DNA from: Heliocidaris erythrogramma
Taxonomy: Eukaryota; Echinodermata; Echinoidea; Camarodonta; Echinometridae
Length of the DNA: 64,000 nucleotides
Assembly (NCBI GenBank): GCA_025617745.1
Contig: CM046859.1
Location: 28,385,371-28,449,370 of the forward strand
Direction of reading: 5' to 3'
Shown: positions 11,652 through 22,369 of the stretch, piece by piece
Layout: every line of letters begins with the position of its first letter
Position numbering within the stretch: position 1 is the stretch's first letter
Notes under the pieces: model-generated
Seen by the model: only the letters and a program-made list of their open reading frames with translations
Told to the model about the DNA's origin: nothing
Databases searched by the model: none
Program-made: the position numbers and the translations under genes

Positions 11652-12690
11652 GGTGGGGGAATATTACATTCAAATGCTACATGCCATATTATTTGATGAT
11701 TACATTGAACTTCATCTATCATGAAGGTTGCATTGAGTCCCATAACACTAAAAAAGAGAACGTTCTGCCACATAAGTATAAATGAAAAAAAAATAAATAA
11801 AAAGGAATAACAAACAGGAAAAAAAGAGATAATTACAAGTATATAAAAAGAAGGCGAAAAACGTGCAAGGTAAAGAACAAGGTTTCAAATAAAAAAAAAC
11901 AACCTTGTTATACACGTAAACAGATAAAAAATGGCAATGGCTTAAAAAATACCCAAAAATTCGAGCTGGTGAATCTCAACGTGTCACTATGATCATCACA
12001 CAATGAACAAAAATTAGGCCTACACATAATTTATGAACCGGCCTTCAAATGCTCCAAAGTCCAATCGCCCATGTGACGTCATATACCACGTACTAAACAA
12101 AAACGAAACAAAAAGTAAAAAGTTAAAATTCCTAACCCAAGACTTTCTACAAACAATTTTGAATGATGGCCAATCAAAAGTCCAAATAAAAAGGACCCAT
12201 TATTAGGCATGTCAAAAAAATAGATGGAAAAACCAATCCATATTACCAACACAATACTCATTATGTAACAAAGTACATGAATTTGCTGTAGTGAAGACAT
12301 TACACTGTACACTTTTAAGCCCACTAATTCGTGGTAAAGTTCTTATCAACCTGCAAGTGTATTCTGTTTAATAAAATTCCCCAAGTCTTACTGATTTTGA
12401 GACCCTGCATATTTCTGTTGTAGTCAAAAGATGAATTCTATGGTACCAATATTGGACTAAAAATCCAAAGATATTATCAAAAATAGCATGACATAATGTC
12501 CCATGGTACATGCACCATTATTGGGCTAAAACTACCAACAGACTACACATAGTACTAAAAGATCAAAGATCAGAATAGTGATTGACAAAAATAGCAACCA
12601 GTGAATCATGACCAGTTGTTTAAAAATAGTCAACAGGAAAAACAGGCCATATCACATGTACAATCAAGTTTAAGAACATGAAAAATGGGC
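11652..12690 (-). other. Spacer between LINE ORF1 and ORF2
   Basis: About 1 kb of AT-rich sequence. The 81-codon frame at 12079-12324 is hydrophobic and low in complexity and resembles nothing I recognise. A long inter-ORF spacer is unusual for mammalian L1 but is seen in other L1-group elements. Confidence 0.5.
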
Positions 12691-13488
12691 TTATTCAACG
12701 AAGATCAACTTTCCATTGTTATTCCTGAAAGCTAGCCTTGCAGGGTAGATGAAAAAGGGCTTCTTGCCTTCCTTCTTCAAACGCTTTAACTCTTCCATTC
12801 TTTCTTGTCTCAACCGTTGGATGCGTCTGGAAAAATCTTCTGACACGGATACTTTCCCTCCTCTGAACAAACTCTCCTTCTTCAATTTGGTGATGCAGGC
12901 CTTACGTACCTCCTCCTTGGCGACATAAGAGGAAAAAGCAATGTGAATGATCCTCGGTTTATCCCTATCAGATCCATCTTGAGACCCTTTGAAGGTTGGG
13001 GTGCGGTGGCACCTCTCGATGCTGTAGCTGGAAGACTGCACTCCAACAAAACCAGAAATGAACTCTCGAACTACCTCCAGGCAATTCTCCTTAGCTTGCT
13101 CAGTGACACCATGTAAAATCAGATTGTTTCTTCTGCCCCTGTTTTCTAAGTCATCTAGTTTGAGAAGAAGATCAGCATTTTCTTTCTTCAGTTTCTTCAT
13201 TTCAGCTACAACTGAATCCACCTGAATAATGCATGCCTCTAGTTTCTCCTCATTTTCCTTCGTCTTTACGGTGAGCTCCTCCAATCGGTTGATTATCAGT
13301 GAATCGATGCGTTCCTCCATTCGATTGAATTGTTGAAGATAGCTCACAAACCAGGCCGGAGGGGAATCCCCCGCCCCGGTACGTCCGGCGGGCTGTGGTA
13401 GCAGGTTCTCGGTAGAATCCAGTTCCAATTTCTTGGGCCGGCTTGATGCTTTGTCTGGAGTGCTCAGAGCTCTTTTATGAGACGACAT
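12691..13488 (-). CDS. LINE ORF1: L1-type RNA-binding protein
   Basis: 265 aa with no internal stop. A basic N-terminus (MSSHKRALSTPDKASS) is followed by a coiled coil at about 55-120 rich in E, K and L, an RRM-like segment starting near ENRGRRNNLILHGV, and a C-terminal domain (KPRIIHIAFSSYVAKEEVRK, then KVSVSEDFSRRIQ). This order matches L1 ORF1p (Transposase_22), which trimerises and coats LINE RNA. No zinc knuckle is visible, unlike many Tx1 ORF1 proteins. It lies upstream of ORF2 within the same element. It is intact, so the element may have been active recently. Confidence 0.85.
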   Translation of the reverse strand: MSSHKRALSTPDKASSRPKKLELDSTENLLPQPAGRTGAGDSPPAWFVSYLQQFNRMEERIDSLIINRLEELTVKTKENEEKLEACIIQVDSVVAEMKKLKKENADLLLKLDDLENRGRRNNLILHGVTEQAKENCLEVVREFISGFVGVQSSSYSIERCHRTPTFKGSQDGSDRDKPRIIHIAFSSYVAKEEVRKACITKLKKESLFRGGKVSVSEDFSRRIQRLRQERMEELKRLKKEGKKPFFIYPARLAFRNNNGKLIFVE

Positions 13489-13640
13489 TAAGGCATTATA
13501 TCCAAATTTGTCTATACAAATAATGAAGACGGTTCAAGTCATTAAAATATCACCTTTACTTTTCACCAGCTGAGAATTTGGGAAAATTTGCGGTCTTTTC
13601 ACAGACACATGTTGCGGTGTTAGCAGCCAAGGGCGCCCTG
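13489..13640 (-). promoter_or_regulatory. LINE 5' leader
   Basis: About 150 bases between the target duplication at 13641 and the ORF1 start. In this class of LINE the leader carries the internal promoter; no specific box is recognised here. Confidence 0.5.
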
Positions 13641-14140
13641 ATCTTTCTCTCATATTTGCTAAAACGTCAGAAATAACTCTCCTCCCCCTGCACCCACTGT
13701 TACATACAGTGTAATATTGCATCCAAATAACTGAAAAGCAGTCAGGGCGTCGAACTATAACTTTCCCGCTAAAAAATTGTTTGCTACGAGCCGTTTATCT
13801 TTCTTTCAAATTTGCTAAAATGTCAGAACTTTCGCGTATCGCAGGGGAGGGGGAAAATCCCTCTCCATGCACCCACCCCTGTTACATACAATGCAGTATT
13901 TCGTCCAAATAACTGAAAAGCAGCCAGGGCGTCGAACTAACTTTAAAAAACTATAAAAAAGTGTTAGGAGCCGTTATCTTTCTCTCCAAACGTAGAGCTC
14001 TCTCGCTTCGCGCAGAAGGGAGGAACCCCTCCCCCCCCCCCCCCCTTCCTGCACCCACCCATGTTACATACAATGCAGTATTGCATCCAAATAACTGAAA
14101 AGCAGCCAGGGCGTTGATCTAACTTTCCGCCTCAAAAAAG
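13641..14140 (+). repeat. Satellite of about 190-bp units
   Basis: At least three units share CGAGCCGTTATCTTTCTCTC, CGCTTCGCGC, CTGCACCCACCC, GTTACATACA, CCAAATAACTGAAAAGC and AGGGCGTCGAACT. It continues the array broken at 7036. Related arrays lie at 51540-51977 and 56476-56920, and a single inverted unit lies at about 39930-40090. Confidence 0.8.
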
Positions 14141-14144
14141 TGTT

Positions 14145-14640
14145 ACACTCTAAAAACTCAAGTGCTATTTTTAGCACCTAAAGATTTGGAGGCAGCACCT
14201 GTAAAGGCACACATAGGGTTATAATAGTGTTATAATTCAACACCAGTCCAAGTGCAACTTTAAACACCTTAAGTGTAAGCCTTTTTACACTTCTGGTGCT
14301 ATTAGACGCATGCAGCTCGCAAAAACCACACTTCTAGTGCATTAAATAACCCATTTTAGAGCCCCCAAAACGGCACTACTAGTGCTAACACTTTTGCACC
14401 CAATATAGTACTAAAGAACATACACAAACAGTATGCACAAAATCACACCTGTAGTGCTGAAAACTCACCCTTCTATAGTCTGTTAAACAGCCCTACACTA
14501 AGGTCTAGATTTTATTTTTAGATTGATATGAACTGATTGTATACATGATGATGTGGACTAAAACCATGGCATGTGGATTTAAGTGGCAATTTCGGAGGTT
14601 TAATTGTTCCATTTCGGCAATCCACAATCGTAACGAAAAA
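14145..14640 (+). mobile_element. CACTCTAAAAACT element, copy 1
   Basis: It begins TA then CACTCTAAAAACTCAAGTGC and contains many AAGTGCTA and TAGCACTT words in both orientations. It continues through GACTAAAACCATGGCATGTG to CAATCCACAATCGTAACG. Copies lie at 56922-57440 and, inverted, at 62820-63487. A TA target and CACT-type ends suggest a Tc1/mariner-related non-autonomous element; no transposase is seen. Confidence 0.6.
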
Positions 14641-15703
14641 CGAAAAAAAATCGTAGAGAGAAAAACCTTAATCTTTATACGGATTACGCACCCCAAAATC
14701 CGCAGGGTTAATGCACTAGAAAGCTCGGTGGCTTTGCGTTCTCGCATAATTATTAGCTTTCAGGATCTCGTAATTTCGCGCCCCCAGTAGGCCTATATAG
14801 CTCTTAAATAGCTTACAGGGTTCAAAAATAAAGATGTATTTGCTTTGCTCGCTATATCACGTATGTTTCATATGACTCCTGCTAAATATTGCGCCCCCGA
14901 TGTAGGATAAGTGTATAAAACAGCATTTGCAAAGGTTCAACTTTTGAAAGAAATCTCAACTTCAGGTATAGCCTTGCTGAATTTATCGACTCTTTCTCAA
15001 GCCTTTCAGGATTTTCGTTAGTTTTGCTCCCGATTGTAGAAGTGAGTGAATAGGAAACCGCTTATCAATGTGTAAAACTGGAGCTTCGTAACCGCTCAAT
15101 TGCAAAATTTACTGGGTAAAATGCCCAAGAAATTGCGTTTTTTAGGGTTAAAAATTGACAAATTTGCCGCTCGGTCGCTTTGCTCCTTCGTTGACGAAGA
15201 TAAGTTTGGGCACTCGGGGGGGGGGGGGGGGGGGGGGGACTTCGTTATTTTTGCCCCGGGTACCATAATCCCTAGTATCATGAACACGGATCGACACCCC
15301 TGTGGCCCCCCTATTGAAAAAATCAATAGGCATCATAAGGTCACGCCCGGGTCCCTCGGCCTACAAAAAGGAGCATTGTGTCGCAACTTTATTTCTTTTC
15401 ATGACCCCCCCCCCCCCTCCCCCTCCACCGTCAACTATTAGACCGGACCATTATTTCATTTACATGCAATAATAGGCCTATATCTTTAAATGGGAAGTGG
15501 TGAAAATAAAGTAATCAATTATCTTTCAAGAAATAAATAATCGGGTGAATAGAGAAATCACATAATCTCAGCCTATATCCGTGGCAACAGTGTGTCTGTT
15601 GCTTCACATTCTCCTAAATGAACTGCTCTAACCACTAATCAGACCTCTCTTATAATATCCAGTACGTGTTTTCTTCTTGTTTTTGCATGCCATGCTCTTC
15701 TAG
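14641..15703 (+). other. Rest of putative TRIM-A intron, repeats and poly-G
   Basis: No gene is seen. A poly-G tract lies at 15216-15238 and a C-rich tract at 15405-15425. From about 15330 to 15570 it matches 60420-60670 (CGGCCTACAAAAAGGAGCAT-like, TTAGACCGGACCATT, ATTATCTTTCAAGAAATAAA). The intron ends in a pyrimidine tract and CTCTTCTAG at 15695-15703. Confidence 0.55.
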
Positions 15704-15713
15704 ATATCATAAG

Positions 15714-17549
15714 ATGGAAGGTGACTTCAAGAATGTCAATGCCCAAATCCTGGAGTGTCCCGTGTGTCTAAATATCTTCAGCGAACCCAAGCTCCTGACT
15801 TGTGCTCACACCTTCTGCAAGGGCTGTGTAGAACGTCTCATGGAATGCCATGCTAATGATGATGATCTAAAGCTATTGTGTCCAGTTTGCAGAGAGCCTA
15901 CACAGGTCCCCAAGAGAGATGTCAGCCAGTTACAGACCAATCTGGCTTTAAAGTCTCTTGTGGAAGACGTTAAGAATCAATACCAAAACTGCACCAATTG
16001 TAAAACCAAGGAGAAGCCCCAAGCTGTTGTCTACTGCCAAGATTGTGGCAAGTATCTTTGTTCCACTTGCCAAACCAAGCACTCCCAGTGGGAAAGCTTC
16101 AGCGATCATGAGGTGTTAGCCGTAAGTAAGATCACATCAGGCAATGTACCAGTACGAAGATACCGAAAATGCAGGAAACACCCGAAAGAAGACGAAGAAT
16201 GCTTCTGCTCTGGTTGCAGGATGTTCATCTGCTTCAGGTGTGGTGTAATGGAGCATGCTCACAAAGGACATCAAATCATCGATGCATCGGCCTTTGAAAA
16301 GGATCATAAGGAAAACATTGGGGAACTTAAATCCAAAGCCGACAAGAAATCTACTTGCATTAAGATATATATTGACTTCATCGATGAGCAGAAGAAGCGA
16401 GTGAGCAATGTAAGGAACCAGTGCATAGGTGATATCAACAAAGCCTATGAAGAATCAGTTCGACTGTTGACAGAGAAGAAAAAACACCTCGTTAATGAAG
16501 TCAAGACAAAGACCAACGAAGTGGATGTAGAGCTAGACAGGATGAAGGGTGCAGCTCAACAGCAGATCTCTCAAGTGACCACGATGACTGATCTTTTAGA
16601 AAACGGGACGAAGGTACCATTGGAGAAGGAGGCTTTGGCTGCACACCACACGCTATGTCAAGAACTACAAGAGACCTTAGAACAAGATGATCCGGACCGC
16701 AAGCAGGTTAGGTTATCGAGCAAGAAAGGAAAATGTTTCGCTTTTGAGAGAAATGTGGGGACCAATGAACTGAGTCTTGGTAAGATTGCTGATTCAGTGG
16801 GTAAGAATAACGCCTTGCCCAAAAAGAATAGCATGAATGTCATGGCTCCTACACCAGACGGTAGGATGGCAATTGGATGCTGTACGGGAGGAATCGAGAT
16901 CTTCTCTGCTGATGGTCAGCTACAGCAGACAGGGCTCAAGGATGTCTTAATCTATGGAATAGGATTCCTCTCCGATAGACAGTATGTTGTACTAGATTGC
17001 AGAGACAACATCACATTGTACACAACAGAGTGTAAAATTATGGATGCAAGGTTTGAGACTCTTAATAAAGATGAAGGTGGGGTAGGTGATCTCACTGTAG
17101 ACAGCAATGATCAAATCTATGTCAGCTACAAGAAAGCTGAGAAGATCCAGGTGTTCTCATCAGCAGGTGGTAAGGCTATCAGGGAGATACCATGCGATGG
17201 ATACAAACCTTGGCAAATCATTAGCAGTGATGGTTTATTGCTAATTAATTATAGTGGTACAACAATAACCATAGATTACGAAGGTAAGGTCAAACACAAG
17301 GTAACGAAATCATTTTTTTTCCCAGCTCCTTGTTTCACTCAAGATAATTCAGTCCTGATCGCCTGGGTCAACCATGATGAAGGGTTGGTCAGTATCGAGG
17401 AGTACACCACCGAACTAACGCATGTCAAGACACTCATCTCTGCTTACAAGATTAAGAAGTCTCAGAGAGACATGTGGTACTATCTGCGGGAGTTCCGATC
17501 AGGAGAGATTGCCTTCTGCACTACCGATAGACTCTACATCTTCAACTGA
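15714..17549 (+). CDS. TRIM-A: RING/B-box/coiled-coil E3 ubiquitin ligase
   Basis: 611 aa, uninterrupted. RING (C3HC4) uses C15, C18, C30, H32, C35, C38, C56 and C59. B-box 1 is about 93-132 (C93, C96, C108, C111, C116, C119, H123, H132). B-box 2 is about 153-186 (CRKH, then CFRCGVMEHAHKGH). A coiled coil follows at about 190-300, then a beta-propeller-like C-terminus of about 270 aa in the TRIM2/3/32/56/71 style without crisp NHL repeats. The family transfers ubiquitin to proteins and includes development and antiviral regulators; the target here is unknown. Met at 15714 is chosen because a splice acceptor ends at 15703 and TRIM-B starts at the same residue. The frame open to 15666 runs through the acceptor. 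Polyadenylation signals follow at 17629 and 18127. Confidence 0.92.
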   Translation: MEGDFKNVNAQILECPVCLNIFSEPKLLTCAHTFCKGCVERLMECHANDDDLKLLCPVCREPTQVPKRDVSQLQTNLALKSLVEDVKNQYQNCTNCKTKEKPQAVVYCQDCGKYLCSTCQTKHSQWESFSDHEVLAVSKITSGNVPVRRYRKCRKHPKEDEECFCSGCRMFICFRCGVMEHAHKGHQIIDASAFEKDHKENIGELKSKADKKSTCIKIYIDFIDEQKKRVSNVRNQCIGDINKAYEESVRLLTEKKKHLVNEVKTKTNEVDVELDRMKGAAQQQISQVTTMTDLLENGTKVPLEKEALAAHHTLCQELQETLEQDDPDRKQVRLSSKKGKCFAFERNVGTNELSLGKIADSVGKNNALPKKNSMNVMAPTPDGRMAIGCCTGGIEIFSADGQLQQTGLKDVLIYGIGFLSDRQYVVLDCRDNITLYTTECKIMDARFETLNKDEGGVGDLTVDSNDQIYVSYKKAEKIQVFSSAGGKAIREIPCDGYKPWQIISSDGLLLINYSGTTITIDYEGKVKHKVTKSFFFPAPCFTQDNSVLIAWVNHDEGLVSIEEYTTELTHVKTLISAYKIKKSQRDMWYYLREFRSGEIAFCTTDRLYIFN

Positions 17550-17628
17550 CACATTAATGAGAAAGTGGCTCCTATTGCAATCACACCCGGGTTTCTACCT
17601 TAGAACACGAAGAAAAATCATTGGGCAA

Positions 17629-17634
17629 AATAAA
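17629..17634 (+). terminator. Polyadenylation signal of TRIM-A
   Basis: AATAAA about 80 bases after the stop codon. A second AATAAA at 18127-18132 could give a longer 3' UTR. Confidence 0.5.
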
Positions 17635-17640
17635 CGGGAA

Positions 17641-20160
17641 GGTCTGAGATGTTTTCTAGTGTAAACGCTTACTACGTGTTCTACTGGCAATCAGTGAACA
17701 GAAACAGAAATTTATGAGAAGCCAGAAAGCAGATTTCTGTTTGGAAAACAGGACACTACTAGTACATATGATTAGTATTATTATTTTACGATTATCATTT
17801 ACATTTCTTGTAAATGATAACAACAAGTGTTCTGAATCATTCAAATCGATTTTCGAATCAAACAAAATAATGTTAACTATTCTTCCGTCATTGCAAGTTT
17901 CGATCACTTCATGTCAAGTATCATGTGCAGTTATTCATCTACACGTAGCTATAGATAGTTAGATATACATAGATAGAACGATAGTTCATTACTGATGATT
18001 TGTTGATCATGTTAATATTGGAGTGGTTTTGAATTGTAATTGAAGAGATATAAGTAAGTTTACTTATATTTGAACACATGTATTTTGAAAATTAAGAATA
18101 CTATCATTGTTGTTATGTGCAGCGCTCAATAAAGAGGTTTACATTTTATGTATTATATATTACTAACATTAGAATCTGATTTTAAGTTCATAAAGTGTGT
18201 ACACAAATTCACCTAGAATTGTTTACTATTCAAATTTGATTTCTTTTAGATAAGTTAGTGAAAATGGGTAAGTCTAAATTCTGTTGCAATTTAGGCTGAA
18301 GATAATGATCATAAATAATAATATGCTACATTTATATAGCGCATTACGCGAATACTTCATGCGTTTTACAGTGTTATTTATTAGTTAGAATGTTAGACGA
18401 TGGAGTGCTGTCAAATCCTAAACATGTACTATAAATTTCTGTTTCATTTTCTCTGGTGAAAATAGTAGTTTGTGTTTATACCGTTGTAAAATCAATTTTA
18501 AAATGTCATTGATAATGGAAAACATATATCACTAACGTAAAAATGTCCTTATCCCTTTATTATTGATCAAAGTTATGTTCATAATTTCATATAGGCGTAC
18601 ATCCCTGCGTGTTCAGTGTGTTCACATAGTCGACTCTGTGAAGATGATTTCACACTGTGTTTCACACTGTGGACACACTGTGTTTTTTTCTGGTGGGGAT
18701 GTTATATCGATTATTATATGTTTTTCTAGCAAAGAAAAATTCTTGTATCAATCGTTTTCATTACAGTATCATTTCATTTGTCTAGTTACCGATGAAATTA
18801 ATTTGAATCCGTGATTGAGTAAGGAAAAAATGCTTCAGATACTATTAAACATTTATCGTTGACGCGAATACAAAAAACCAAAGACGCAAAATAGTATCTC
18901 CATTCTAAATTTGGTGATAATCATATTTCCTGAAAGATTTCCAGTACATTTACAATGCAACTACTTTATTTTTATTTGAGAGGTTTTAAAAGTTCCTTTG
19001 ATTCTTTGAAGAACGTGAGAGAAAAAAATGGGATAGACCTTTTTGTCGAAATATCTCAAGTTAGTTTGTGATTTATCTGGATGATCCCTTCTAGATATCA
19101 ATGCATAATACATACATGACTTACATGTATACACATTTCTTTTTATCTCTTTGTTTTGTTGTTAAAAATTAAACTAGCATTGACTCTCGATCCTTCTTTG
19201 TACCATGATTACGCCAATAAACATCCCTTTCTAAATTGAAAGTTCATGTTTGTAAAGAAGATATTGTTTTAGTTATTCTTTAGGAACATCATCATCATCG
19301 AGAGAGAGAGGGGGGGGGGGGACAGACGGACGGGGGAGGGGGTAGAGAGAAAGGGAGAGTTAGTGATAGATCATTGTAGATTGTTAGCATGGTTATAGCC
19401 CATGCAAATGGTATAGGCCTATATACTTTGGCAATGGCAACATATGCCACACTGGTGTTGCTATATTTTTAGTAACATTTACAAACTGAAAATAAGTGGG
19501 GCGAATCCGGGAACCATGAAAAGTGAGAATTTCAGTGGTCATCCCACAGTCTATTAGGGAGTGGCAGTGAGAAAGAGAGAGAAAGAGAGAGATTGGGACA
19601 TGGAGAGAAAGAGAAAGCAGAATACGGAATGAAGAGGGATGTGAAGCACATAATTCACCTTGGCCTTGATCTCACCGAAAGGGTCAGTGCGCTCTGGCGA
19701 TAATGGCTCCGCGTCAGTTTTGTACACTTACCGAGTTCTATAAACTTTCCCTCCACCAAACACTATACCATCTCCTAAACCTTACGCTTAACCTAATCTA
19801 ATACCCAATTGCAAAAATAACTCTAACCCGATACCTTTGACGAAATAAAGTCCGTAGCGGAGCACCAAGTGAAAGAGGGAGAGTCAGTACGGTGAGAGAG
19901 TTTTAGAGGAAGAGAGAAAGAGAATGACAGTGGGAGATAGAGTCAATGAAAGAGTGAGGGGGATAGAGAGAGAGGTGGCAGAGAGAGGGGGAGAGAGAAA
20001 GATGGAGAGAGAGAGAGGGAGGGAGAGAGAGGGAAGGAGGGGGGGGGGGGGGGCAAGAGAGACAGTAGGAGAGGGTAAATGAGAAAGTTGGCTGAGGGGG
20101 AGGCGGGGGGGGGGGGGGTAATGACATAGGGATTAATACAATTTTGCTTCACCCGCTTCT
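17641..20160 (+). repeat. TRIM 3' flank and intergenic copy a
   Basis: No gene is seen. It is colinear with 35880-38860 and, from 18170 on, with 23690-25500 and 28041-29860 (ATCTGATTTTAAGTTCATAA, AGAATTGTTTACTRTTCAAA, TTACATTTATATAGYGCATT). It ends in purine-rich GA tracts (19300-19360, 19560-19620, 19870-20110) with G runs. This copy lacks the SINE found in the other two, giving an empty site near 19060. Confidence 0.7.
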
Positions 20161-20300
20161 ATTGATCTGTGTGAACGGTAGGTGGGAAAACCCAGTGTCT
20201 ATAAAGGGTATCATGTCATCACTTATTTGACATGTACTTGATCGTGAACTCGGAAGCACAAAATGTAATATTGGAACTCCTAATGATGACCATGCTTATT
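20161..20300 (+). promoter_or_regulatory. Promoter-like module 2
   Basis: The variant box GGGAAAACCC lies at 20184-20193 with TATAAAG at 20200-20206, then ATCATGTCATCAC and GATCGTGAACTCGGAAG. The exon-like part decays after about 20290, with no GTAAGTT donor. It seems an orphan copy. Confidence 0.5.
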
Positions 20301-20690
20301 TTAGCTTGTAGGTTGAGGTTTTATGCACTTGTTAAATTAGCAAAGGGTTTTTAGATACATTTTAATGAAAAAGAAATAAAATGACTAAAACAAAAGTTTA
20401 TTAAAAGTAATTGCTAAAAGAATAAGCAAGAACATCGCTTCATTTTCTATTTAATTTGATATTTATTCCCACATATGCCAAATATATATTAGGCATAAAA
20501 TTTATAACATTGGAGTAAACTGACAGAAAAGGGTTGTCATTTATAAGCAAAGCTTGAATAGACGTCCTCTTCAAGAAACCAAATGATTACGATTTATAGA
20601 AAATGCAATTCATAGAATTCTATATAAATATGGAACAAGAGGTCAGACCCTCTGCTACGCATTACGACTGACAAAGGTCTGTGCTGGTAA
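20301..20690 (+). repeat. Short flank copy of the first subfamily
   Basis: AAACTGACAGAAAAGGGTTG and CGTCCTCTTCAAGAAACC match 5740-5800 and 59200-59250. No gene is seen. Confidence 0.5.
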
Positions 20691-20873
20691 ACTACTGCAA
20701 ATGTGGGAACGGTTGGGAATACCCAGTGCCGAAAAATATAATTATTTCACAATTGAAGTTTACCTGATCTTGAACCCGGAATCACCGTGTGTAACATGTT
20801 ATGTTAATAAGCTCTTGGACATGTTCATTTCTCATGACAAGACTGCTTTTCTACGACACATGTTACTTTATTG
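20691..20873 (+). promoter_or_regulatory. Promoter-like module 3 with exon-like end
   Basis: GGGAATACCC at 20715-20724 is followed by CTGATCTTGAACCCGGAA and a donor TTTATTG then GTAAGTT at 20874. It belongs to the same subfamily as modules 1 and 7. No TRIM coding exon follows before the next unit, so it may be an orphan. Confidence 0.5.
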
Positions 20874-21487
20874 GTAAGTTATTTTTATATGATTTATATA
20901 AATTATTCATATATTTCTAGAAAGATTATAATTCATCTAGTAAACGTTGACTATTAACAATGTTATGAATCAGTCATTAAAAAAATATATATATACTTTT
21001 TGATATCATAGCTCTACATGATTTGTCCTATGCCCTAAAGAGGGAACGAGCTTGTTCGGAAATTTTGGCGCATAAATACGGTACAGTATAGGTGGTAACA
21101 ATGCATCACTATACACTGTCATCATTTATTTCATCTGTAGACTCTCTATTGTAGCTGTATATGTAGGCCTTTATCAAACTCTTAATACAGATTAAACGAT
21201 TGAACGTTTAACATGATTATATTACTGCATGACAGACCTATGTACTTCCTCTGATTTCAGCACATTTTATATCTTACTCCCAGACTCTAACTTTCAGAAT
21301 TTATTTTAGTTGATTAATTTATCAATCATAATGCCCTCTGTGATTATATCAGGCGCAAACTCTTTCCTACCACTCACACCTTCATTAACATACTAGTAAG
21401 AATGATTTTAATGGCGCCATCGACCACAATGGGTAAAGAACAGTGTTCCGCAATGTTAAAAAAACTTAAAGTAGCTATCCAAAGAGA
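20874..21487 (+). other. AT-rich sequence after module 3
   Basis: The first part resembles the putative intron after module 1 (TATCATAGCTCTAC-like, GATTATATTACTGCATGA). Otherwise no gene or named repeat is seen. Confidence 0.4.
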
Positions 21488-22246
21488 GTCACAAATATGG
21501 CAATTAATGTATCACTAGAAACTGGGAAGCTTACAGATGGCAATCGTATAAGTTCTATGTCAACTGCGTATCTGATGATTATAAAAACAACATAAATAAA
21601 AGCTCTTCTCAGCATCTGGAATATCCGAGGATTCGCCAGAAATATAGCGATGTTTTGATGTCGTCACACTAGGGACCAATCCTGCTTAAGCAGACGACTT
21701 CCTATAATGAATGAACGTAATTGCAATGCAATTATTTATCAAATTATAAAGAGTTTTGTATATTTAAACATGACCTTATTTCACACCATTCTAAAAGGGA
21801 AAGTGAAACTGATTCTGATAACTAAAATCGTTTGATTGTAAATACACAGGAGAAGGGTCAATGATCAATGAAATAAACCCCACTTTCAAAGTGAAAAGCC
21901 CTCCGAATAATAGCACGGATGGTATTCGTTCCCTCTTGAAACGCCGAACATGCCCCGGTGCAAGCAGCTGAAAATACAATGGCGTCTTATTTTGTTTACA
22001 AGTGACTGATTCCTTTATTTTTGTAAAACTGCATTTTTCATCAAAATAATACCAATAATTAAGAGTGAGGCAACAGACTAACATTAAGACTGACGCTAGT
22101 CAAGTAAGAGAAATAAGTGAAGAGGAGATGACAAAACAGGCACTGAAAAATGTGTAAGATGTTATGGGACATCGTCTGCTTAGAAAGGACTGGTTCCTGG
22201 TGTGTCGTCACACATCTCAGCAGCGTTCGAGGAGCTCTTCAGCTGC
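21488..22246. mobile_element. Second, truncated copy of the TTAA-flanked element, inverted
   Basis: It is the reverse complement of roughly 3543-4300, with a few substitutions and small indels. The terminal 20-base inverted repeats and TTAA are missing at both ends. The small minus-strand frame at 21791-22084 matches the one at 3740-4006 (VTCKQNKTPLYFQLLAPGHV shared), with a different N-terminus. Confidence 0.75.
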
Positions 22247-22354
22247 AGGAGCAGCCAACTGTAAAACCGCCCATAGATTGCGACTTGTCGCTTCCTTTAA
22301 AATGGAAGGTAACTTCAAGAGCGCGACTCTCCACTTAATCGCGCGATCCCAAAA
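22247..22354. other. Short unique junction
   Basis: About 108 bases between the truncated TTAA element and the tandem duplication, with no recognised feature. Confidence 0.4.
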
Positions 22355-22369
22355 TACTCGATGAACCCG

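Larger units (their letters stand above)
7037..13640 (-). mobile_element. Nearly complete L1/Tx1-like LINE, 6.6 kb
   Basis: A 12-bp target duplication ATCTTTCTCTCA lies at 7025-7036 and 13641-13652. On the minus strand the order is 5' leader (13640-13489), ORF1 (13488-12691), a spacer of about 1 kb, ORF2 (11651-7872), 3' UTR (7871-7049), an AATAAA at 7065-7060 and a 10-base A tail (7048-7039). It is complete apart from one stop in ORF2. It inserted into the satellite inside the putative TRIM-A intron. Confidence 0.9.
15704..17640 (+). other. Coding exon of TRIM-A with UTRs
   Basis: The acceptor CTCTTCTAG is followed by ATATCATAAG and the ATG at 15714, mirroring TRIM-B (CTCTCTTAG then ATTCCTAAAG and ATG). 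The 10-base spacing between acceptor and ATG is the same in both genes. The whole protein is in this exon. Confidence 0.75.

Noticed and set aside
12079..12324. 81-codon minus-strand frame between LINE ORFs
   Set aside because: AT-rich, hydrophobic by composition; no domain seen.
15666..15713. Longer TRIM-A start at 15666
   Set aside because: It begins with GTG, runs through a pyrimidine tract and acceptor AG at 15703, and has no counterpart in TRIM-B.
19903..20152. Proline/serine/leucine-rich minus-strand frames
   Set aside because: Translations of GA and G tracts in the TRIM flank.
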